NCBI GenBank assembly: GCA_000296795.1
Contig: BAFH01000002.1
Span: 342,686 to 406,685, forward strand
DNA: 64,000 nucleotides
From: Candidatus Jettenia caeni
Lineage (GTDB): Bacteria; Planctomycetota; Brocadiia; Brocadiales; Brocadiaceae
Reading direction: 5' to 3'
The notes beneath the pieces are model-generated. The model did not search any database. It was not told the DNA's origin and worked only from the letters and a program-made list of their open reading frames with translations. Of this stretch, positions 9,660 to 18,375 are shown one piece after another. The translations under genes and the position numbers were made by a program. Position 1 is the first letter of the stretch. The number at the start of each line of letters is the position of its first letter.

Positions 9660-11914
9660 AACTTACTATACCTTCGCTTCATTTTCTGCCTTACCGTTTC
9701 TGCAAATGTATTTACAATAAAGGTTGTTACAAAAAGAAGCAGAGCTGCCAAAAAGAGCACACGGTAAAGTGTTCCGCCGACAGGCGCTTCCGGCATCTCA
9801 ACTGCAATATTTGCGGCAAGCGCCCTAAACCCATTAAATAAATTCCAACCCATAATAGGGGTATTACCTGTTGCCATAAGCACAATCATCGTCTCGCCTA
9901 CTGCCCTTCCAAAACCAATCATAACTGCTGAAAAAATTCCCGGACTTGCAGTTGGAAGCACGACCCTAACGGCTGTATGCCAGGTAGTTGCTCCGAGTGC
10001 CAGTGAGGCCGATGTAAGATTATTAGGAACATTGCTCATGGCATCTTCAGATATGGTGAAAATAAGAGGAATTACGGCAAATCCCATTGCGAAGCCTACA
10101 ATAAGGGCATTTCTCTGGTCATAGTTCAGACCCAAAATATGTAAAAGCCATTGCCGGTAATCTCCTCCGAAAAGAACTGATTCAGAAACGCTATTGAGCT
10201 GGATTGACACATAGATAGCCCCGATAATAAACGGTATCAGGAACAGGGCTTCTGCCCCATATCGGTATTTACCCTTTATCCATGAGGGTAAACACCTCCA
10301 AAGATACAAAGCCAAGGCAATGGAGAGTATGATGAATAACGGCATAATAACTATTGCAGGAAATACCCTCTCTATTAATGGCGCTAACCACAATCCGGCA
10401 AGAAATCCAAGAATAACGCTGGGAAGCGCTGCCATCAGTTCAATAACGGGCTTTATTATCTTGAGGGATTTGTGAAGAAATTGGGAGGTGTAGAGCGCAG
10501 CAAAGATTCCAATAGGCACAGCGATGATCATGGAGTATACAGTACCTTTAATAGTGCCAAAAATCAAGGGGACAAGACTGAGTTTCGGTTCAAAATCATC
10601 AGTCCCCCCGGTAGATTGCCAAACAAACTCCGGTTTCTCATACCCTTCATACCACACCTTGCCAAATAGGGTTTTCAGGGTAATCTCCGGATGTGGATTT
10701 GAAATAATCCATTGGAACAAATTATTGTTTGAACTTGCTGCCAGAATACCGTCTGCCTTGGGTGAAAAAGTAAGGGCTGTAGGGGTAGCTGGCACCTTAA
10801 AGATTAATACATTTTGTTCGGAAGTTGCATGGTTGAGATAGATGGTTCCATTCGCTGCCGAAGTCACAAAACCCTTATCTCGCAGAGAGGGCGCAAATGC
10901 TGTAACAGGGGCGTCATGAGATTTAAGGGTGTGTATTTTCTTAAGCACCCATCCTGATGGTGATGTTTCATCCCTTACCTGCATCCAGATATTTACACCA
11001 CCTTTATAATCACCAACTGCAAGTGAAATATCTCCAAACAAAAACCCCAGGGTAGTTATTGCCTTATCAGATACCTTTACCTTTTGCTGCAAAGAAGGAT
11101 TTTCTTTGTCGCTTATATTTATATGGAATAACTCGCCCAAGGATGTCCCGATATAGAGGTTTTCCATAAAATGATCAAGGGCTAGAGAAGTTATATCGAC
11201 TCCATTCTCCAGGCCTGGAGGATAGAGTCTTGAGTTATTATATGCCGCATGTATTCTCTTTGGTTGACATTGCTTTACGAGACCAGTGATATCCAGCTTA
11301 ATTTCCTTTTTTTCCCCTGTATCAAACAGGGTGCTCACTTCCTCTATGGATTTCAGCAATAATCTGCCATCTTCTGTAGAGACTACGGTAGCCGTTGTAC
11401 TATCATCACTACTGGATGTAATATTCCTGAGCGTTTTCTGCTGGTCATCAATTTGTACGGGTTCTTCTTCAGATACTTCGGGAATAATAACCCTTTTTTC
11501 GTTATCAAAGGATTCAGAAAAGGTAATAGAGACGGTTAAGATTCTTCCATCATTCGTTCCCAGAACAAGGCGATTATCATCCTTATCAACTGACGTTATC
11601 GTAGAGTCTTTAAGCCCTGAGATAAGGTATTTATTTAAAATGCTACCATCTGATAAAGAGATAAACGCTATAGTACCATCGTGAGAAACTGCATAGGCAA
11701 GTTCCTGATGTTCATTTATTCCAAGGGAAACGGTATTGCCGTTCAGAGGAAAGGTCTTTTCTTTTAAGACCTTAGCACCTTTAAGAAGCGGATAAACCTC
11801 GACAAACAGAAATACAAATAGGGCGAGCACAGCAAAAATGGTAGCTGCGCCACCGAATGTAATTACCCAGCGGGCGGCCTTATCAGTGAGTCTTCTTTTT
11901 CTTAAATGCCCCAT
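9656..11914 (-). CDS. pstC: Phosphate ABC transporter permease PstC with extracytoplasmic propeller-like insert
   Basis: A 752-residue permease. Helix 1 (about residues 15-42) is followed by about 400 residues of repeated beta-type segments (GTNDGRILTVSI, GTSLGELFHINI, TSAANGTIYLNHA, SSNNNLFQWII) that look like WD40-type blades. The standard permease resumes near FGTIKGTVYSMIIAVPIG and contains the EAA motif ASLALGATTWHTAVRVVLP. The insert would lie outside the inner membrane next to PstS. Large PstC forms are known in some Gram-negatives; the propeller reading here is by eye. Confidence 0.92.
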   Translation of the reverse strand: MGHLRKRRLTDKAARWVITFGGAATIFAVLALFVFLFVEVYPLLKGAKVLKEKTFPLNGNTVSLGINEHQELAYAVSHDGTIAFISLSDGSILNKYLISGLKDSTITSVDKDDNRLVLGTNDGRILTVSITFSESFDNEKRVIIPEVSEEEPVQIDDQQKTLRNITSSSDDSTTATVVSTEDGRLLLKSIEEVSTLFDTGEKKEIKLDITGLVKQCQPKRIHAAYNNSRLYPPGLENGVDITSLALDHFMENLYIGTSLGELFHINISDKENPSLQQKVKVSDKAITTLGFLFGDISLAVGDYKGGVNIWMQVRDETSPSGWVLKKIHTLKSHDAPVTAFAPSLRDKGFVTSAANGTIYLNHATSEQNVLIFKVPATPTALTFSPKADGILAASSNNNLFQWIISNPHPEITLKTLFGKVWYEGYEKPEFVWQSTGGTDDFEPKLSLVPLIFGTIKGTVYSMIIAVPIGIFAALYTSQFLHKSLKIIKPVIELMAALPSVILGFLAGLWLAPLIERVFPAIVIMPLFIILSIALALYLWRCLPSWIKGKYRYGAEALFLIPFIIGAIYVSIQLNSVSESVLFGGDYRQWLLHILGLNYDQRNALIVGFAMGFAVIPLIFTISEDAMSNVPNNLTSASLALGATTWHTAVRVVLPTASPGIFSAVMIGFGRAVGETMIVLMATGNTPIMGWNLFNGFRALAANIAVEMPEAPVGGTLYRVLFLAALLLFVTTFIVNTFAETVRQKMKRRYSKL

Positions 11915-11921
11915 GCCTGTA

Positions 11922-12896
11922 TTATTCTAACTTTTTCAGTTCATCTTTAACAACTAAAGCTGGTATAGGAATATATCCATCTTTTACAACGACTTCCTGC
12001 CCCGCCCTGCTTAGAATAAATTTTATAAATTCTCTGACGAGCGGGTCAAGGGGTTGACCTGGCTTCTTATTAATATATACATAGAGAAACCTTGCCAGTG
12101 GATAAGAACCGTTCATTACATTTTCCATTTCAGCCTCTTTATAGGGTTCTCCTTCTTTAAATGAAAGGGGTACCGTACGTATACCGGAAGTCTTGTAACC
12201 AATGCCACTGTAACCGATAGCATATCGGTCCTCGGTTACACCCTGTACGACAGAGGCAGAACCTGGCTGCTCTTTTACAGAATCTTTGAAGTCGCCCTTA
12301 TAAAGGGCATGTTCCTTGAAATAACCATAGGTACCCGAGGCAGAATTACGACCATAGAGACTCATCGGCCGGGTTGACCATTCTCCTGCTAAACCAAGCT
12401 GTCCCCATGTTTTAATGTCTTCTTTATACTTGCCTTTCCTGGTTTTTGAAAAAATAGCGTCCACCTGAGGTAAACTTAAACCTTTAAGAGGGTTATCCTT
12501 ATTTACATATATTGCCAGGGCATCCAATGCTGTCCTTATTACGGTGGGCTTATAACCATATTTCTTCTCAAAGGCATCGATCTCGGTAGGTTTCATTGCT
12601 CTACTCATCGGCGCTATCTGAGCTGTTCCCGAGATAAGAGCAGGTGGTGCAGTGGTAGAACCCTTACCCTCTATCTGGATCTTTACATTCGGATATACCT
12701 GGTTAAACCCCTCGGCCCAGTAGGTCATGAGGTTATTCATGGTATCAGAACCTATACTGTTCAGATTTCCTGAAACCCCACCGACCTTAGCATAAGGTTT
12801 TATGTTTGCATCAACCTCAACAGCCTCACTGGCAATAGTTATGCTCGTTAAACTAAAGCTAAAAATTGCCATGAACACCCATGCCTTCTTTACCAT
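11922..12896 (-). CDS. pstS: Phosphate-binding protein PstS
   Basis: Periplasmic phosphate receptor of about 324 residues. A signal peptide (MVKKAWVFMAIFSFSLTSI...ASEA) precedes the PstS fold with GSDTMNNLMTYWAEGF, the phosphate-site loop GRNSASGTYGYFKEH and SVVQGVTEDRYAIGYSGIGY. The ATG at 12896 is chosen because AAGGAGAG lies just upstream and the signal peptide begins there; the longer frame to 12995 overlaps the previous gene. It is third in the operon after the porin and the duplicated-domain protein, with pstC 8 bases behind. Confidence 0.95.
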   Translation of the reverse strand: MVKKAWVFMAIFSFSLTSITIASEAVEVDANIKPYAKVGGVSGNLNSIGSDTMNNLMTYWAEGFNQVYPNVKIQIEGKGSTTAPPALISGTAQIAPMSRAMKPTEIDAFEKKYGYKPTVIRTALDALAIYVNKDNPLKGLSLPQVDAIFSKTRKGKYKEDIKTWGQLGLAGEWSTRPMSLYGRNSASGTYGYFKEHALYKGDFKDSVKEQPGSASVVQGVTEDRYAIGYSGIGYKTSGIRTVPLSFKEGEPYKEAEMENVMNGSYPLARFLYVYINKKPGQPLDPLVREFIKFILSRAGQEVVVKDGYIPIPALVVKDELKKLE

Positions 12897-12969
12897 ATAC
12901 CTATCTCTCCTTTCATTTTCATTAGCATATTTGAACACTATATTACTCAAATTAATTCGAGAAGTCGAC

Positions 12970-13506
12970 TTATTTTTTGGAATGACGTTTATCATACTCC
13001 TTTACTGCCTCATCTGAATCGAAGACGGCGGTTTCGCCATTTGGCCCGTACCCTATCTTGACAATACTTTTGCCCATTTCTCCTGTTTTTTCAAACTCTG
13101 CCTTTCGTGCAGGCGATGTAAAAACGTACAGCCTGCCATCAATCTTAAATTCTTTATAAGCTTTGATATTGGTCTTTCCGAGTAGCTCTTTCACAAGACG
13201 AGATTCGTACTCAATCACAGCCTCTTCTGAATCAAAGACAACTGTTTCACCATTCGGTCCGTATCCGATCTTGATGATACCTTTCCCTAACTCACCCGTT
13301 TTCTCAAACTCCTCCTTTCGTTTAGACGAAACAAATATGTAGAGTCTTCCATCCTTGCTAACTTCTTGATAGGTACCTTCTTTTACTGTTTCATCGCTTG
13401 CAGTTACAGCCTGACACCTGGCCGTCTGTGGGATGGTACAAAGCGTGATGCCAGTAATACTTATCATGAAAGCAAAACGGGTAATCTTTCCATTAAATTT
13501 CCCCAT
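12970..13506 (-). CDS. Secreted protein with two tandem ~50-residue repeats, in the pst operon
   Basis: A 178-residue protein with a signal peptide (residues 1-32, ending ARCQA). Two homologous units follow (about 52-101 and 122-171), each of pattern DGRLYxFxSxxRKxEFEKTGExGKxIxKIGYGPNGETxVFDSxEAVxEY. The Leu-Tyr-x-Phe-x-Ser-x-x-Arg start is vaguely like a YHS domain without its cysteine. Placed between the phosphate porin and pstS behind the same Pho-box promoter, it is probably a periplasmic phosphate-starvation protein. No known family is recognised and the function is unknown. Confidence 0.75.
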   Translation of the reverse strand: MGKFNGKITRFAFMISITGITLCTIPQTARCQAVTASDETVKEGTYQEVSKDGRLYIFVSSKRKEEFEKTGELGKGIIKIGYGPNGETVVFDSEEAVIEYESRLVKELLGKTNIKAYKEFKIDGRLYVFTSPARKAEFEKTGEMGKSIVKIGYGPNGETAVFDSDEAVKEYDKRHSKK

Positions 13507-13552
13507 ACCTTTTATATCTCCTTTAATTTTAAAGGGAAAAACTTATTAACCA

Positions 13553-14932
13553 TTAGAAGATAATTTGATACTGTATCCTGAACCTATTCTCCTGTTGGTC
13601 CTGATCTTCTCCCTCGGTTACATAATGACTAAAATCTGACTGTATCTTTGAACGATGGGCACGGAAATAATAGTTTATACCCAAAGCATACTCTCTCCCC
13701 GTATCATTTGAAACATCATCATTAGGGTCAAGCTGGGAGTAACGGGCTGCAACCTCCAGCCTTTTCGGCAATACGAAATAACCAACCTGGGTAAAGAATC
13801 CATCTGAATCTATTGAACCATCATTGTCTTCTGGATCTTGAGACATCATGTAGTATTCATTATTCCACGATATACCCTTGTATTTAACACCAAGATCTAC
13901 AACCCCGGCAACGCCATCAGTAGCTTCTAATTTTTCATCTTGCAACTTAGGATTAAAAACTACAGCAGCCCCGATGGTTGCCTTTACTTTCTCGGAATAT
14001 TTTACATCGGTTTCATCGTAATAGTCATACTTTCCAAATGGGTTATATCTTACACCGAGGACATACATAAGTTCGTTATCGATATTATCGTCTGTACCCC
14101 TTTCTGCAGGATCTTCTCCAGCCCCATTAAATACCGCGGCATGGTATTCCACGTGTCCATCAAAGGGCTTCCCGTAAATATCAAACCCATAATCTCTATC
14201 CTGATCAAAAAACTCACTGGCAATGGATCTGTCTTGTAAGAGAAGTTTTGAAGATGATGAAACCCTTTGCCTGTTAAATGGCACCTTAAAGTACCCGATC
14301 TTGGCATTTAATTCTTCAAAAGGAGTAAAATATACATAAAAATCTCTTATATCAACATTAAAACTATCTCCATCTAACTCGACATAGTAATGGATGAGTT
14401 TGCTGTAGATATTACCACCAAAATAAACCCTTGCCCTACGAACATCGATATTGTTTGTATCGTTTTTCCCAAAATCTTCATCTCTATCCTTAAATGTATA
14501 TCGGAATTGCAACCTACCCCCTGCATTTAATGTATAATCTCCTTCTCGTGATTTGATACTTAACGCATATTTCTCATCATCAGGAGTGTATACCGGCGTG
14601 AGTCCGGGCATGCCAAGTGCCATTTTTTCCCTGGCTTCGGTTGTAGACATATAATCTTCAATCTCATGTTTAATCTCCTCCTTGGTAATGGGCGCAGGCG
14701 CCGGGCTGACCGTCTCCATACGGTTTTTTAATGCCTGTATCTGCTCCTGCTGCCTTTGCATTGACTCCTCCATCTGTTTCAACTGCCATTGTAAATAATC
14801 ACGCTCGCTTCCGGATATCTCCTCAGCCTGTTCTGTTTCCTGGGCAAACGTACCTTGTGGCATGTTAACTGCATACGTACTCCATAATACCATTGCAGAT
14901 GATAAAACACCTGTATACCATTTCCAACGCAT
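13553..14932 (-). CDS. Phosphate-selective porin O/P-like outer-membrane protein
   Basis: A 459-residue exported protein. A signal peptide (ending TFAQ) is followed by a coiled coil (EISGSERDYLQWQLKQMEES..., about residues 40-75) and then a beta barrel of the Porin_O_P type, with alternating aromatic strands (YTLNAGGRLQFRYTF, RRARVYFGGNIYSKLIHYYV, IGYFKVPFNRQRVSSSSKLL). It ends in the terminal-Phe strand RIQYQIIF. The role is phosphate or polyphosphate uptake across the outer membrane. AGGAGGT precedes the ATG. It is the first gene after the Pho box at 15334-15394, with an untranslated leader of nearly 400 bases. Confidence 0.9.
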   Translation of the reverse strand: MRWKWYTGVLSSAMVLWSTYAVNMPQGTFAQETEQAEEISGSERDYLQWQLKQMEESMQRQQEQIQALKNRMETVSPAPAPITKEEIKHEIEDYMSTTEAREKMALGMPGLTPVYTPDDEKYALSIKSREGDYTLNAGGRLQFRYTFKDRDEDFGKNDTNNIDVRRARVYFGGNIYSKLIHYYVELDGDSFNVDIRDFYVYFTPFEELNAKIGYFKVPFNRQRVSSSSKLLLQDRSIASEFFDQDRDYGFDIYGKPFDGHVEYHAAVFNGAGEDPAERGTDDNIDNELMYVLGVRYNPFGKYDYYDETDVKYSEKVKATIGAAVVFNPKLQDEKLEATDGVAGVVDLGVKYKGISWNNEYYMMSQDPEDNDGSIDSDGFFTQVGYFVLPKRLEVAARYSQLDPNDDVSNDTGREYALGINYYFRAHRSKIQSDFSHYVTEGEDQDQQENRFRIQYQIIF

Positions 14933-15004
14933 TTCTACCTCCTTTTCTAAAATACCTTATCTACTCAAATTAAGCTGCCTTTGGCAGCGCTCATGAGAAA
15001 AACA

Positions 15005-15040
15005 GTGAGACATAGGGCACGGCTTTAGCCTTGCCAGGCA
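15005..15040. repeat. Single arm of the GGCTTTAGCC dispersed repeat
   Basis: CATAGGGCACGGCTTTAGCC lies in the long leader of the porin transcript and matches the family at 5986-6048 and 60172-60642. Confidence 0.6.
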
Positions 15041-15239
15041 ACCTGAAAGGATTGCCTTACAGAATGAAATTCCTATGCACATAGCGCAACATAGTTACCA
15101 CGAAACTATTCCTCTTACAAGAAAGCCATGATAAGAAATCAAAATTCTTGAGAATGAAGAATAATAAAATATCATTTTGAACAACGCGCAAAATCGCATG
15201 TATTAAAAGAAAAAATTTTTTACTGCTGAACACAATAAA

Positions 15240-15275
15240 CTGGGGGAGAGGAGGAGGAATCCCTCTCCCCCAAGG
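15240..15275. repeat. Hairpin in the porin leader region
   Basis: CTGGGGGAGAGG pairs with CCTCTCCCCCAAG around a short purine loop. It lies between the Pho box and the porin start, so it would be in the leader RNA. No U tract follows on the reverse strand, so it is not a clear terminator. Confidence 0.5.
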
Positions 15276-15333
15276 GGTCCGGTTGTCCTTTACCGGAGAT
15301 TCACACGAGGTTAATCATGCAAATCATGAAAAC

Positions 15334-15394
15334 ATTCTACATTGCGAATATTAAGGAAATGTTAAGGAATTGTTAATTTTGTATTAATTTGAAG
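15334..15394 (-). promoter_or_regulatory. Pho box A and promoter of the porin-pst operon
   Basis: TTAA cores start at 15351, 15362, 15373 and 15384, an exact 11-bp period. On the reverse strand they read TTAAtAc, TTAACA, TTAACA, TTAATA, matching the PhoP/PhoB direct-repeat form. A -10-like TAGAAT lies 11 bases downstream (15334-15339), so the box takes the place of a -35 element. Confidence 0.85.
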
Positions 15395-15525
15395 GGTAAA
15401 TAATTTAGGCATCATTACTAAAGTAAATCCATTGCTTCCTCTTGTCATTTCATAAACACATTAACATACATATAAAATGGCCTAGCGCTGCAGATTGTAT
15501 AAATCCATCCATATAAAAGCAGTTA

Positions 15526-16305
15526 TTAAAATGGCTTACTAAAAATGTACCCTTGACCCCAATCTACTCCTAGTTCTTTAACGGTTATTAACTCATCAAC
15601 GGTCTCTATCCCTTCGGCCACAACAGTCGAATGAAAGACCTTATGGCACATATCTACAATCATTTTAAAAACAGCTTGTTTTTTAAAAGATTTATTGATG
15701 TTCTCTACCAGAGATTTGTCAATTTTAACTATCTGAGGATTTGCTTCGGAGATATGTTTTAAGCCAGTATTTCCAGAGCCAAGGTCGTCTATGGCTATTG
15801 AAAAACCTTGCATTTGATAATAGGCTAATGTCTGATAAAATAGATTCGAATCCCTTATAAGGGTTCTTTCTGTAATCTCAAGGACTATATTGTCAATTTT
15901 AAATCCGAATTTTTCAATAAGAGATTTTGTCTCTCCCTTGTTATGGTTTGTATACGTTAAACAAGCTGCGTCTATATTGATAAATAATTTCGTAACTTTT
16001 GTATTTAAGGATAACTTGTTAGCGTGAAAAATAGCTTTTTCTCTGCAGAGCATGTCCAGGTTTTCTAATAATTTCAATTTTTCTGCAACATCAAATAGAT
16101 ATAGTGGATTCTCGAATATGCTTGTCTCAGGCCCTCTGCTTAAGGCCTCATAGCCTACAATATCTCCTGTTGTAAGACAAACAATAGGCTGAAATTTGGT
16201 GGAGATTAATTTATTATTGAGAATTTTCTTAAATTCCTCTTCAAATCTATTCATGATTTTTGATTTTGGATCTATCCCTGATATGAGTGTAATTTCGGAT
16301 ATCAT
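15526..16305 (-). CDS. EAL-domain c-di-GMP phosphodiesterase
   Basis: A stand-alone EAL domain of 259 residues. Signature positions are visible: FQPIV, GYEALSRG (the EAL glutamate), the metal-ligand pair LFINID and VLEITE, IDDLGSG, the lysine in VKIDKSLV, VVAEGIET and the QGYIFSKPF end. All catalytic residues appear intact, so hydrolysis of c-di-GMP to pGpG is expected. No sensory domain or membrane helix is present. The ATG at 16305 is preferred over 16335 because AAAGGAACG precedes it. It lies 162 bases behind the histidine kinase on the same strand and may be co-transcribed from Pho box B. Confidence 0.9.
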   Translation of the reverse strand: MISEITLISGIDPKSKIMNRFEEEFKKILNNKLISTKFQPIVCLTTGDIVGYEALSRGPETSIFENPLYLFDVAEKLKLLENLDMLCREKAIFHANKLSLNTKVTKLFINIDAACLTYTNHNKGETKSLIEKFGFKIDNIVLEITERTLIRDSNLFYQTLAYYQMQGFSIAIDDLGSGNTGLKHISEANPQIVKIDKSLVENINKSFKKQAVFKMIVDMCHKVFHSTVVAEGIETVDELITVKELGVDWGQGYIFSKPF

Positions 16306-16466
16306 ATGCCACGTTCCTTTTCTCTTAATAGGCATTCATTGTTTATTCACTGAGGTCTTATATCTTTAACCCTTTAATTCAATTCTGAGGGATAATACGA
16401 CCTTGATGCAAAGATCATCTGTTTTTATCAAGAATCCATTTTATTTAAAATTTACAAGGAAAGATC

Positions 16467-17279
16467 CTACCTGAGTACCGGTAAAATTATAATAATTTTG
16501 GTAAATTCCCCCTCGGCACTATCAATCTTAAGTTTACCACCATGTTCAATAATAATTTCGTTGCTAATACTTAAACCCAATCCCGTACCTTTACCTTTAG
16601 GTTTGGTTGTAAAAAATGGACTCGTTACTTTATTTATTATATGAGCAGGAATACCTGTACCATGGTCGTAAAAGATAACTTTTACGAAGGGACAATCATC
16701 TATCATTATTTCTTCAGCCAAGATCTCAAGAATTTTATTCTCATGGGCTTCTGGGTATTTTTGATTCAAGGCATATCGTGCATTACTCAGGATGTTCAAG
16801 AAGACTTGCTGAATTTGGTGAGGATTTATAAGTATTTCAGGAAGTCCCGCAGGAATAGTCAGGTTTAATATAATACCTTCTTTTTTCAGTTGTGCATGTA
16901 TCAGAATAAGTGTATCAGAAAGCATTTCATACATGTTAATACCATATTTCTCTTCTTTTCTATCACCGGGTCTGGATAAAGAAAGAAGATTATTAACAAG
17001 ATGGGCTATGCGGTTGCCTTCTTTGGTAATTCGATTGGCAATATCGTTTTCTTTACTCCCTTTAACACTTTTATTAACCAATAGTTGAGAACAATTTACA
17101 ATACCAGTAACAGAATTGTTAATCTCGTGGGCCATACTTGTAGCCAGTTCTCCTAAAGACACCATACTTTCCATACGCAAATATTCTGTCTGCAGAACTT
17201 CTTTTTCGGTAACTTTTCGGAAATTACTGAGTATACTGACGATATTACTTTTTACATTTACTATTCGATTTTTAGCCAT
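16467..17279 (-). CDS. Soluble histidine kinase
   Basis: A 270-residue kinase core without membrane helices or an obvious input domain beyond about 40 residues. The H-box is SMAHEINNSVTGIVNCSQLL (His near residue 51), the N-box is HQIQQVFLNILSNARYAL, the G1 box reads DHGTGIP instead of DNGxGI, the F-box is SPFFTTKP and G2 is GKGTGLGLSIS. It should autophosphorylate; a partner regulator is not adjacent. AAAGGAG precedes the ATG. It lies 66 bases behind the small membrane protein driven by Pho box B, so it is probably induced in phosphate starvation. Confidence 0.92.
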   Translation of the reverse strand: MAKNRIVNVKSNIVSILSNFRKVTEKEVLQTEYLRMESMVSLGELATSMAHEINNSVTGIVNCSQLLVNKSVKGSKENDIANRITKEGNRIAHLVNNLLSLSRPGDRKEEKYGINMYEMLSDTLILIHAQLKKEGIILNLTIPAGLPEILINPHQIQQVFLNILSNARYALNQKYPEAHENKILEILAEEIMIDDCPFVKVIFYDHGTGIPAHIINKVTSPFFTTKPKGKGTGLGLSISNEIIIEHGGKLKIDSAEGEFTKIIIILPVLR

Positions 17280-17344
17280 AAGAAACTCCTTTTGCCTAAA
17301 AACAAAACACCAATATTTTTTTCTCCTTCAAATTTTCTTTTGGA

Positions 17345-17545
17345 CTACGCTAATGAATATTCCGCTAGCTCCATCATTTCCAGGATATCGTTGATATCGT
17401 ACTGTACAGATTCACGTGATTGATACTTTTCGAACAATACCCCTTCTTCCTCTTCTCTTAGTTTGTTTAGCTGAAACATAGCAAACAATGACGCAAGAAA
17501 AACAAATCCAAGTAATCCAAGGATAATACTCATCATGAAAAACAT
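17345..17545 (-). CDS. Small single-span membrane protein
   Basis: About 66 residues from the ATG at 17545, which has AAAGGTGG upstream. One membrane helix (residues 1-25) is followed by a charged tail with a cluster of glutamates (LREEEEG) and an acidic end (DINDILEMMELAEY). It lies first behind Pho box B and upstream of the kinase, so it could be a membrane partner of that kinase; this is inference. No family is recognised. Confidence 0.6.
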   Translation of the reverse strand: MFFMMSIILGLLGFVFLASLFAMFQLNKLREEEEGVLFEKYQSRESVQYDINDILEMMELAEYSLA

Positions 17546-17622
17546 AATTCTTACCACCTTTCTTTTTAAAAAAACAGTGCCGTTGTTACTCATTACGCTA
17601 TTTACCACCCTTATACACAGAT

Positions 17623-17683
17623 ATTATAAACTTTAAATATTAAGGGAATGTTAAGAACTTGTTAATTTTGTGTTAAATTTAAT
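17623..17683 (-). promoter_or_regulatory. Pho box B and promoter
   Basis: TTAA cores start at 17640, 17651, 17662 and 17673, an exact 11-bp period. A perfect TATAAT (reverse strand, 17623-17628) lies 11 bases beyond. It faces the small membrane protein and the kinase, and overlaps the 3' end of the psiE-like gene. Confidence 0.85.
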
Positions 17684-18137
17684 ATGGGTGTTTTAGACTG
17701 GGTGAATATTTAACCGTAAAAATCCTCATGATACACAAGGTAAGAACAAGAAAGGTTATCATACCCATCTTATAGAGATCAAATTCTCTGAACCAGCATG
17801 CCATGACTTCTGTAAGCATTACGACAATTACGGTGTCGATAATATACGTTACCTTTACCCGCCCCTCGGAAAAATAGGCAAGGGTTGTTTTAAATATCTC
17901 AAGAACGGCAAGTATGGTAAGTACATCGATAATGATAATCCGCAAAGCATGCTCTATATCCATGGTAAACAACAGTCGTAAATGAAAGATGGTTATAATA
18001 ACACCACCCAACATACACGAAAGGATAGCAAGGATTAACAGACTGAGCACCCACCTCGCCAGCTTCTCATAAAGCATCGATGGGCTAAATTCCATCCATC
18101 TATTTTTAAGGAAGCCGTTCAAAACTTCTAATTTCAT
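17679..18137 (-). CDS. psiE: PsiE-like phosphate-starvation-inducible membrane protein
   Basis: About 152 residues with four membrane helices: VLSLLILAILSCMLGGVII, then ALRIIIIDVLTILAVLEIF, YIIDTVIVVMLTEVMACWF and MITFLVLTLCIMRIF. The helix pattern and the central VLEIFKTTLAYF resemble the PsiE family, which is induced by phosphate starvation through PhoB in enterobacteria; its biochemical role is unknown. The ATG at 18137 begins MKLEVLNG. It is driven by Pho box C. A decayed copy of its 3' end lies at 18376-18485. Confidence 0.85.
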   Translation of the reverse strand: MKLEVLNGFLKNRWMEFSPSMLYEKLARWVLSLLILAILSCMLGGVIITIFHLRLLFTMDIEHALRIIIIDVLTILAVLEIFKTTLAYFSEGRVKVTYIIDTVIVVMLTEVMACWFREFDLYKMGMITFLVLTLCIMRIFTVKYSPSLKHPY

Positions 18138-18298
18138 ATGACAATACCCCCCAAAATAGTAATTACCCAATCTTAAGTAAAATTTTATAACCTACATTAT
18201 TATCTATAATCATCAGCACCCTCTGTTTCCCATCCATCAAGGCTTGGTTACCCTTACCAGAAACCTATATGGAGTTAACCATGCAAATCAGAAAAGAA

Positions 18299-18358
18299 TT
18301 ATAGACCTTATATATTAAGTAAATATTAAGAAACTGTTAATTTTGTGTTAAATGTAAA
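18299..18358 (-). promoter_or_regulatory. Pho box C and promoter of psiE
   Basis: TTAA cores start at 18315, 18326, 18337 and 18348, an exact 11-bp period. TATAAT (reverse strand, 18299-18304) lies 10 bases beyond. Sequence after the -10 (TGATTTGCATGGTTAAC) is shared with the region after box A. Confidence 0.85.
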
Positions 18359-18375
18359 AATAATTACACATATTT

